Assembly: GCF_036785885.1 (NCBI RefSeq)
Contig: NC_092310.1
Coordinates: 1,674,001 to 1,738,000, forward strand
Source of the DNA: Coffea arabica
Lineage: Eukaryota > Streptophyta > Magnoliopsida > Gentianales > Rubiaceae
Reading direction: 5' to 3'
DNA length: 64,000 nt
Part shown: one piece after another, positions 55,352-64,000 of the stretch
Layout: every line of letters begins with the position of its first letter
How positions within the stretch are numbered: position 1 is the stretch's first letter
Notes under the pieces: generated by a model
Databases searched by the model: none
Told to the model about the DNA's origin: nothing
What the model saw: only the letters and a program-made list of their open reading frames with translations
Program-made: the position numbers and the translations under genes

Positions 55352-56095
55352 TCCTCAATTAGCTTGGAAGGGAGTAGTAACCATTGTTTATATTTTGTTG
55401 CTTCGGTTTGCCATTAAAAACGATAAGTGGTATTGCATATAAAGTAGTTTTCATGTTAAAGATAATCTATCCAAATATCAGTAAAAATATTCACTAAAAT
55501 ACCGATTCATTTATCAACAAACATATATAAGAGATTTTGTTTTAAAATAAAAGATAATTGATCTAAAAAGAAATTACTCAAATACCAATTTTCTTTTCAG
55601 CCTTTACATTTAAGATTAAAACAATTACAATTTAGCATAAAACCCGTGTTTACTATTGGCTTCTTTTGAGAAGAGAAAAAAAAAAGGAGAAAAAAATCAA
55701 GGCTCAACTCTTTATGATATTCTATTCATCTACTTGGCCTAAATATAAGAGAGAACTACATTTTTTATCCCAATGTTTAGTTGATGTGCAAAACTAGACC
55801 CTAGTATTTCAACCAATACAAATGCAGCGCCCAAAGTTTTTAATTTTAGGCAAATTTAGAACAACTAAATATTACAATATTTAATGGTGAAAAACAAATT
55901 GGGATTAGTCAAAAGTTTTAATTTTACATTTTTGGTCCATAATTTTTGAAATTTTGAGCAACATGGTCCTTTATGTTTTAAATAGTTATATTTAAAGTTT
56001 TCAAATGAAACAAAATGTGAACTAAAATTAAATGCATAGCAAATATGTTCTAAAATCCCTATAAAAATTCTTCAAACCATTTCACATTGACACAA
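55352..56095. other. AT-rich intergenic region, nothing recognised
   Basis: No frame with a domain and no repeat end identified. Confidence 0.45.
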
Positions 56096-56515
56096 CTTTA
56101 GACTCATTAGCACTTGTAATTTGTCCTTCAGGGACATTGATTTTAATCAGAGCATTTTCAGCAGGAATATGTGATTTAGTAACTCTTCTGGAGTCATTAA
56201 ATGCATCCGGTAATTGATTTGCAATTTTTTGCAACGAGAATTAAGGAAATTCAATGATATTTTCCAAGTGATTTCCTTTTTCAGTTGATTTTTATCTCCC
56301 CCTAATCGAAAAATGTGATTCATCAAAATGACAATCTGCAAATCTCGCAGTAAATAAATCACCTATCAATGGTTCCATATACTTAATAATTGATGGTGAT
56401 TCATAACCGACATATATCTCCAATCTTCTTTGAGGGCCCAATTTACGACGTTGGGGCAGTACAATTGGGACATACACTGCACAACCAAATATTCATAAAT
56501 GAGAAATATTTGGCT
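56096..56515 (-). pseudogene. Copia relic, integrase-RT linker (minus strand)
   Basis: Minus strand reads YVPIVLPQRRKLGPQRRLEI, YVGYESPSIIKYMEPLIGDL, FTARFADCHFDESHF, a segment that follows the integrase core in many plant copia proteins. Further left it gives ALIKINVPEGQI. Frames are broken and RT is missing. Confidence 0.82.
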
Positions 56516-56539
56516 CATAACCAAAAATTAATTGTAGGG

Positions 56540-56665
56540 GTGTCAATGTACCTCTATATACAGGTACTACAAGATTAAAGGAACATCAATCCTATTAAAC
56601 ACCTACTATTACAATAATATGAAGAAACTTATGAAACGGTTTCTCCACTACATGAGTAGATTTAT
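56540..56665. repeat. Short dispersed repeat, probable copia LTR piece
   Basis: GTACCTCTATATACAGGTAC and on to CTCCACTACATGAGTAGAT recur at 58222-58279 joined to 63934-64000 once the intervening element is removed. The TATATA box-like centre suggests an LTR. Confidence 0.65.
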
Positions 56666-56759
56666 GGATTGTAACTTCTATACATAATATAGCCATAAAT
56701 CATAAATTAATTTTGTTGGGAATACAAGGGACATCCACACTTTAAATTGTTTCATAACA

Positions 56760-56845
56760 TTACTTAAATTTTACAACTTTATCTTTTTCTTTCATGAACT
56801 TTGACCTATGGCCTAAAGGGCCCTTTAATTGGATGGGTTTTGGGG
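56760..56845. repeat. ~80-bp inverted copy of 41213-41290
   Basis: CTTTCATGAACTTTGACCTA and GGCCTAAAGGGCCCTTTAAT are the complement of the block in the Tudor-gene 5' region. Confidence 0.7.
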
Positions 56846-56879
56846 AAAAAGTAGAGATACGTCTTAAGGTAATTGGCAC

Positions 56880-58078
56880 CATAATGCTTTATGACCTTTG
56901 ATTGATACTTGCGTATTGTCACGTGGCACACATAATATTTTTTAAGGTAGTGACCTAATTAATCAGAATTTTAAAATATAAGCTTACTTAACAGTAATTT
57001 TCAAGAATTTGCAAAGTTGGAAATTAAGCTTAATTTTCCTCTTGCTGTAAACTTGTAAGCATGTATATCAAAATTAATAAATTAGTTAGTCTATTGGTAA
57101 GTGAAAACTATAGTGCTCTTGCAATAATGCAACACATAGTGAGGAATATAATTGTGGGTTTTATTGTTTTTTTTTTTTGGTATAGGAAGTATAGGATTTT
57201 GGAATAGGTGATTGAAGAAAAGTTAAAGAAATTTCGTATTGAAATTCTAGAAGGAGATAATACGATAGATTTAAACACTACGAAAATAACTTTCATGCAA
57301 AAAAGTGCAAAATATATTTTTACTTGCTGAGCTTGTTTCAAAGTTTTGATGCTATTTTTTTTTTTTTTTGTACTTTAGTTTCATTTCATATGCAAGAAGA
57401 CGTACAATTTGACGCGTTCAACTTGCTTTTGTTATTCGTTACTTAGAAGATTCTACACTGAATAATATATTTACATTCACCAAATTATTGAAATTTATTT
57501 CTTTTTTGTTCATTAAAATTATCTTTTTGCTTTATGAGGCAATTATGAGCTATTGCTTCACTATGATGAGTGAATGCAAGAAACATATTTTAGAACATTT
57601 CAAAATATAGTACAATTTCATTGTGAATTTGTCAAAATTAAACACTATAAAATGAATAGACTACATATGTATCTTAAGCTAATTTCTGTATAAGCTTCCA
57701 ATTAGGCCTTAATCTGATGCTAATTTACAAAGTTTGAGGTGCCAAGAGTAAGAGATTTGATTTTAAGTCTCACGATTATGAAAAAACAATTATGAGAGTT
57801 TTCATCCTACTATTTGTGCATTTTTTTCCTCTTTTGAATGGAGGGTTACAACACGAGAACTAAGTAGTCAGTCATCCACCTTAGAGATCCAGTGTATTAG
57901 TTTGCAACCATTATTTGTGCATTTGTATGATGTTGTGGGCTGTTAGTTGACAATATGTTAATATTATGTTTTCAAATAAAAAAAAATCATTACTCCAGTT
58001 GGCTATATCCTGTTTGTCTATAGTATTTGACACAAGTTGAGGTGACAAAATAAATTACAAATGAAATAATTACCAAAG
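56880..58078. repeat. Direct segmental duplication, right copy (partner 34735-35923)
   Basis: About 90% identical, with several frame-scrambling indels relative to the partner, and no supported gene. Confidence 0.85.
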
Positions 58079-58279
58079 AAACAAAAGTTGAATCAAGATG
58101 TTGTAAAACTAATAAAATGAAATACTACAATAGGAATTGAAGAAGTATCAGAGAAAAGAGTAGAGAAAGGGATAATGATATCCTTATATTTCAGCAAGAT
58201 ACAAAAGTACTTCCAAAGGTTTTCAATGTACCTCTATATATAGGCACTACAATATTAAAGGTACATAAATCCTATTAAA
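58079..58279. repeat. Copia-LTR-like sequence left of the mini-internal element
   Basis: Ends in the same GTACCTCTATATATAGGCAC block as 56550. The target site TTAAA (58275-58279) lies inside it, and the sequence resumes at 63934. Confidence 0.55.
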
Positions 58280-61020
58280 TGTGATGCCCCGAAAAGTATG
58301 AGTGTGAGAAACCAAAAATTTTTATATATTTTCTCGACATTATTTTGTTTTCTTGTCTATAAGTTTGTTTTCTTCAATATATTAATTTTCTATTCATTTT
58401 TATAAGGAAATATAGTTTTCAAATCATTTTCTTGATCCAAGTTAGTCCACGTTAATTTTGAAGAGTATTATGGACGTGGGACCCGCAAGTACAGTAAATG
58501 CAATATATTTTTGACAACTTGTTGGAGTTTTGTGCTAAGTGATATTTTTCTACAAGGTGTTAAGAGATAATTATGGATTGGTATGAGAGAGACAAAAAGA
58601 TAAGTTTTAAACCTAAAGGTGATAAGTGTCACCATCCAATTCACTCTTGACTTTGACTATTTAACTTTACCTTTACCATATAACAAAATTGACCCAAAAA
58701 TCTCTTCTTATTTCTTTCTTGTTGGCCGGCCATGGAGGAGAGAAAGAGAGAGAGAGAGAGTTTCTTCAATTTTCCTTCATTTCTAGTTTGAATCTTGCAA
58801 ACCTACCGGTTAAATTCCAAATTTCTCCACAAAAGTAAGTTGCTAAGCTAGTTTAAGGTGATTAGTGGAGTTGTTTGGAGGATTAAGGTGCCAAGTTATT
58901 CCTTTTCTTGCATTTCAAGGTGAGTAGCTAGGGAATGCTTCCTTTGGTCGTGATAATGTCAAAGTAATGATTTGTGGTAGCCTAAGAGGGAATTTTGTGG
59001 ATTATATCTTGATTTTGGTTGAATTTTGTGAAGTTTTATAATTATTGATGATTTTTCTGATTTAATATGATTCATATGTTGTGGCTATGTATGATGATTG
59101 GGAAATGATCTAGAATGAAACTAGAAGGTGTATATGGTGGTTAATTGCAAGAAATTTCTGTTTCGGAAGAAAAATTGGAAAGTTAGGGTTTCAATTGTTT
59201 ACATTCTGCCTGGCACAGTACCTCATAGTTAGAGGCCGAATTGGCCTTGGGTTAAAACATGAAAGTTGTAGGAAATAATATTTTAGAGATTCCTACAAAA
59301 TTTCAGGTCAATCGGAGCAATGTAGCTTGTGAAAAGACTGAATTACCCCTGCTGCCCTGTTTCTATCCGAATTTGATAATTGCGTCTGTAATTGGTTATT
59401 TTGGTTGGGAATACTTCGGAATTGATTGTTGAGGTCTTCTGATGAATTGTAACCGTGTATCTTAGCTTTTGGATGGCTTTGGAATCACTTGATTTGGACT
59501 TAGGGAGCCTGACTTATGATGTTTGAACCAGAATACGGTTTGTGAACCTGTTTTTGCGCTTCTGGTGTAGTATATTGAATTTTTGACCTAGTTACACTCG
59601 AAACTGGATTGAGTGGCCTTCTTCAACATTGTAGCCCTATCTCTTAGCTTCAAAACCGTGTATCTTGCACCTCCATCCGATAATTGTAGTGCCAATGGTG
59701 CCGAAACCGCAAAATAATGTCAAAAACTGTTTTTATGGTTTAGAACTCAACTTTCATTTCCGGACTTTTTCCTAGCTTGAATTGTACTCATACTACTTGG
59801 AGCTTATTGAACGGTTATTGAATGAACTTATTTGTGTGACTTTGGGACTGGCTGAGGAAATAATGAAGCCTTGACGGCTGAAAAAGTAAGCAAATTTAGT
59901 GGAAGTGCTGTCCGAACTTTGAAAGGACTTGATTGCATTGAGTTTGTGATCTAAGACTTGAATTTGAGCAAGACAATGATATATGATGGTTGGTTCCTGA
60001 GCCGTGGAGGTGAGTGACCCTAAACTGTTTCCAAAGTTATTTTTGAACTGTTTTCTTGTATTATTTACTCGATTGCATATCATGCGTGCTTGCATGTGAG
60101 TGTTCCTTGTTTGTTGTATTTTCTTGACTTCATGACTTGTATTATTGTTTGATAACGTGTTAAGTGCTTTCAATGATTTCTAAAACGAGTTTTCTAGGCG
60201 AGTGTGTACTTTATCGCACTCAACCTCAGTAAATGTGAAATTTTCAAAGATGGAACGATTGAAATGTTACTTGTGCATGAATGTAAGCCTTTTGGCTGAA
60301 CTGGCCACTGCCCCTTGTTACCGATCGACTCGAGTCAGAAGCGGACTCGGTCGGGCGATATGGTGACTTGGGTGAACGTTTGGTATACTCGAGTATTACC
60401 TTGTAGGTTGGTGGAGGTTGGTGGAGCCTGGTCAATGTCCAGGAAAGGTTGAATGAACGAATGAAAGAACGAGAGTTTTATTGATAAATGAAAAATGTAT
60501 TTTCAAATGAATGAAGGAAAGGGGAATGACAGGAGAACGAACGAAGGAACGAATGAACGAACGAATGAACGAACGAACGTATCCTTTCATGTATGGTTTC
60601 TTGTAAATGTTGTAATTGTTTCTTGACTTATTGTTTGATTTATGACATCGTTGAAATGAATAATTGTGAAACCGATTTGATTACTGATTTTACTGGTTAC
60701 TCGCTGAGCTTTTAACTCACCCAAAAACTATTTTATTCCCCTCCACAGGGCTCAAGGCGAAGGAAGGACTTGTAGTACTTATTCACGTGACTGGATGGCT
60801 TATATCTTGTACAGTTTGGATTTGGAATCATTTGATGTATAGTTGGGAATCGTTTCCGCTTCGCTTATAACATGTAATTATTGGAGAATTTGATGTAATT
60901 TTTGAGATTTAGATTGTAATATGTTTGAGGAATGTAGTGAACGACTGAGTCCCGGCGAGAGTTGGGCAGGCGGTCCGCCGAACCCTGGAGTACGCCCTAG
61001 GGGGAGGTGGGGCCGTCACA
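58280..61020 (+). repeat. 5' LTR of the mini-internal element
   Basis: 2741 bp. Includes a GA run (58742-58760) after CCATGGAGGAGAGAAAG and a GAAC/GAAT-type microsatellite at about 60440-60580. Confidence 0.92.
60444..60582. repeat. GAAC/GAAT tetranucleotide repeat in LTR1
   Basis: Interrupted GAACGAAC, GAATGAAC and GAAGGAAC units. The counterpart in LTR2 (63375-63495) has a purer GAAC run and a different length, so it is the fastest-evolving part of the LTR. Confidence 0.85.
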
Positions 61021-61209
61021 GGTGGTATCAGAGTTTAAGCTTCAGATCTCTGTAGTGTATCCTAAGTTTGAAGTTTAGGATGCCGGACTGTGGGTTTGAT
61101 TTGACTCTTAGTATTTGCTTGGAATGCTTGAGTGATTTTTGCGGGATGTCTTGACTTGATTGGTACAAGAGGGAATGTCGAGAACGACATTCTTTTAAGG
61201 AGGGGAGTT
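61021..61209 (+). other. Entire internal region of the mini-internal element (189 bp)
   Basis: TGGTATCAGAG at 61023-61033 is the tRNA-Met primer-binding site. 61174-61213 reads NVENDILLRRGV and a TGA that overlaps the LTR start, the usual C-terminal end of chromovirus pol. AAGGAGGGGAGT before 61210 is the polypurine tract. Gag and nearly all of pol are deleted. Confidence 0.85.
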
Positions 61210-63933
61210 TGTGACGCCCCGAAAAGTATGAGTGTGAGAAACCAAAAATTTTTATATATTTTCTCGACATTATTTTGTTTTCTTGTCTATAAATTTGTTT
61301 TCTTCAATATATTAATTTTCTATACATTTTTATAAGAAAATATAGTTTTCAAATCATTTTCTTGATCCAAGTTAGTCCACGTTAATTTTGAGGAGTATTA
61401 TGGACGTGGGACCCGCAAGTGCGGTAAATGCAATATATTTTTGACAACTTGTTGGAGTTTTGTGCTAAGTGATATTTTTCTACAAGGTATTAAGAGATAA
61501 TTATGGATTGGTATGAGAGAGACAAAAAGATAAGTTTTAAATCTAAAGGTGACAAGTGTCACCATCCAATTCACTCTTGATTTTGACTATTTAACTTTAC
61601 CTTTACCATATAACAAAATTGACCCAAAAATCTCTTCTTATTTCTTTTTTGTTGGCCGGCCATGGAGGAGAGAAAGAGAGAGAGAGTTTCTTCAATTTTC
61701 TTTCATTTCTAGCTTAAATCTTGCAAACCTACCGGTTAAATTCCAAATTTCTCCACAAAAGTAAGTTGCTAAGCTAGTTTAAGGTGATTAGTGGAGTTGT
61801 TTAGAGGATTAAGGTGCCAAGTTGTTCCTTTTCTTGCATTTCAAGGTGAGTAGCTAGGGAATGCTTCCTTTGGTCGTGATAATGTCAAAGTAATGATTTG
61901 TGGTAGCCTAAGAGGGAATTTTGTGGATTATATCTTGATTTTGGTTGAATTTTGTGAAGTTTTATAATTATTGATGATTTTTCTGATTTAATATGATTCA
62001 TATGTTGTGGCTATGTATGATGATTGGGAAATGATCTAGAATGAAACTAGAAGGTGTATATGGTGGTTAATTGCAAGAAATTTCTATTTTTGAAGAAAAA
62101 TTGGAAAGTTAGGGTTTCAATTGTTTACATTCTGCCCGGCACAATACCTCATAGTTAGAGCCCGAATAGACCTTGGGTTAAAACATGAAAGTTGTAGGGA
62201 ATGATATTTTAGAGATGCCTGCAAAATTTAGGTCAATCGGAGCAACGTAGCTTGTGAAAAAATTGAATTACCCCTACTGCCCTGTTTCTATCCGAATTTG
62301 ATAATTGTGTCTGTAATTGGTTATTTTGGTTGAGAATATTTTGGAATTGGTTGTTGAGGTCTTCTGATGAATTGTAGCCATGTATCTTAGCTTTCAGATG
62401 GCTTTGGAATCATTTGATTTGAACTTAGGGAGCCTGACTTATGATGTTTGAACCAGAATGCGGTTTGTGAACCTATTTTTGCGGTTCTGGTGTAGTATAT
62501 TGAATTTTTGACCTGGTTACACTCGAAACTAGACTGAGTAGCCTTCTCCAACATTGTAGCCCTATCTCTTAGTTTCGAAACGGTATATCTTGCACCTCCA
62601 TCCGATAATTGTAGTGCCAATAGTGCCGAAACCGTAAAATAATATCAAAAACTGTTTTTATGGTTTAGAACTCAACTTTCATTTCCGGACTTTTCCCTAA
62701 CTTGAATTGTACTCGTACTACTTGGAGTTTATTGAACGGTTATTGAATGAACTTATTTGTGTGACTTTGGGACTGGCTGAGGAAATAATGAAGCCCTGAC
62801 GGCTGGAAAAGTAAGCAAATTTAGTGGAAGTGCTGTCCGAACTTTGAAAGGACTTGATTGCATTGATTTTGTGATCTAAGACTTGGATTTGAGCAAGACA
62901 ATGATATATGATGGTTGGTTCCTGAGCCGTGGAAGTGAGTGACCCTAAACTGTTTCCAAAGTTACTTTTGAACTGTTTTCTTGCATTATTTACTCGATTG
63001 CATATCATGCGTACTTGCATGTGAGTGTTCCTTGTTTGTTGTATTTTCTTGAATTCATGACTTGTATTATTGTTTGATAACGTGTTAAGTGCTTTCAATG
63101 ATTTCCAAAACGAGTTTTCTAGATGAGTGTGTACTTTATCGTACTCGACCTCAGTAAATGTGAAATTTTCAAAGATGGAACGATTGAAATGTTATTTGTG
63201 CATGAATGTAAGCCTTTTGGCTGAACTGGCCACTGCCCCTTGTTACCGATCGACTCGAGCTAGAAGCGGACTCGGTCGGGCGATATGGTGACCTGGGTGA
63301 ACGTTTGGTATACTCGAATATTACCTTGTAGGTTGGTGGAGGTTGGTGGAGCCTGGTCAATGTCCAGGAAAGGTTGAATGAACGAACGAACGAACGAACG
63401 AACGAGAGTTTTATTGATAAATGAAAAATGTATTTTCAAATGAATGAAGGAAAGGGGAATGACAGGAGAACGAACGAATGAACGAACGAACGTATCCTTT
63501 CATGTATGGTTTCTTGTAAATGTTGTAATTGTTTCTTGACTTATTGTTTGATTTATGACATCATTGAAATGAACTATTGTGAAACTATTTTGATTACTGA
63601 TTTTACTGGTTACTCGCTGAGCTTTTAACTCACTCCAAAACTATTTTATTCCCCTCCACAGGGCTCAAGGCGAAGGAAGAACTTGTAGTACTTATTCACG
63701 TGACTGGATGGCTTATATCTTGTACAGTTTGGATTTGAAATCATTTGATGTATAGTTGGGAATCGTTTCCGCTTCGCTTATAACATGTAATTATTGGAGA
63801 ATTTGATGTAATTTTTGAGATTTATATTGTAATATGTTTGAGAAATGTAGTGAACGACTGAGTTCCGGCGAGAGTTGGGCAGGTGGTCCGCTGAACCCTG
63901 GGGTACGCCCTAGGGGGAGGTGGAGCCGTCACA
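61210..63933 (+). repeat. 3' LTR of the mini-internal element
   Basis: 2724 bp, aligned end to end with LTR1 apart from microsatellite and single-base differences. Confidence 0.92.
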
Positions 63934-63938
63934 TTAAA

Positions 63939-64000
63939 CATCCACTACTACAATAATATGAAGAAACCTATGAAATGGTTTCTCCACTATATGTATAGAT
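63939..64000. repeat. Copia-LTR-like sequence right of the mini-internal element
   Basis: CATCCACTACTACAATAATA to the window end matches 56594-56665. It is the continuation of 58079-58279. Confidence 0.6.

Larger units (their letters stand above)
58275..63938 (+). mobile_element. Non-autonomous LTR element: 2.7-kb LTRs, 189-bp internal region
   Basis: Element 58280-63933 with perfect target duplication TTAAA (58275-58279 and 63934-63938). LTR1 58280-61020 (2741 bp) and LTR2 61210-63933 (2724 bp) begin TGTGA(T/C)GCCCCGAAAAG and end GCCGTCACA. LTR divergence is a few percent by eye. The internal region holds only a primer-binding site, a stub of pol and a polypurine tract. Ends and primer site fit a chromovirus (Del/Tekay-like) deletion derivative that depends on proteins supplied by another copy. 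Confidence 0.93.

Noticed and set aside
60444..60582. Possible CRISPR-like or satellite array
   Set aside because: A simple GAAC/GAAT microsatellite inside an LTR. This is a plant genome.
59793..63098. Matching 126-codon antisense frames in both LTRs of the mini-internal element
   Set aside because: Conservation is explained by the two LTRs being near-identical copies. No known domain.

Overview
This is a repeat-dense window of a flowering-plant nuclear genome, clearly a eudicot. Host genes are sparse, and most bases belong to nested LTR retrotransposons, MITEs and local segmental duplications. The lineage cannot be fixed from sequence alone. An S-locus-type RNase with a single phase-0 intron next to an SLF-type F-box gene points to a lineage with RNase-based gametophytic self-incompatibility. 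An asterid such as Rubiaceae is my low-confidence guess.

Layout. 1-5528: a minus-strand Ty1/copia element with 147-bp LTRs, itself split by a 1607-bp solo LTR. 5529-21655: one copy of a host segment carrying part of a repeat-rich gene. It is broken up by the copia element, a MITE-like element of about 1 kb, and a full-length 12.6-kb Athila-like Ty3/gypsy element (8747-21383, perfect 5-bp target duplication). The second copy of this host segment lies in inverted orientation at 36362-39498, next to its Tudor-domain exon. 22366-29234: a second copia element (Tork/Tnt1-like) with a related solo LTR nested in its 3' LTR. 29240-31600 and 43985-46345: two direct copies of another duplicated segment. 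32590-33696: an intact AUF-type F-box gene (minus). 34735-35923 and 56880-58078: a third duplicated segment, in direct orientation. 46345-47730: a copia relic.

48613-54340 is the most interesting part. An intact 389-residue S-locus F-box (SLF-type) gene is followed 3.8 kb downstream by an S-RNase-type T2 ribonuclease gene. The RNase keeps both catalytic His motifs, a TATA box and a clean intron, but its first exon has a frameshifting loss. The interval between the two genes holds two Mutator-type foldback MITEs with perfect 9-bp target duplications, another MITE and a duplicated 240-bp block. In RNase-based self-incompatibility, pistil S-RNases destroy pollen-tube RNA, and pollen SLF proteins (in SCF ubiquitin ligases) recognise non-self S-RNases. 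The pair therefore looks like a piece of an S-locus, or a decayed paralogue of one.

58280-63933: a non-autonomous LTR retrotransposon with two LTRs of about 2.7 kb around an internal region of only 189 bp. That region keeps the primer-binding site and the last codons of a chromovirus pol. The copia, Athila-like and relic coding regions all carry stops or frameshifts, so no transposon here looks autonomous.
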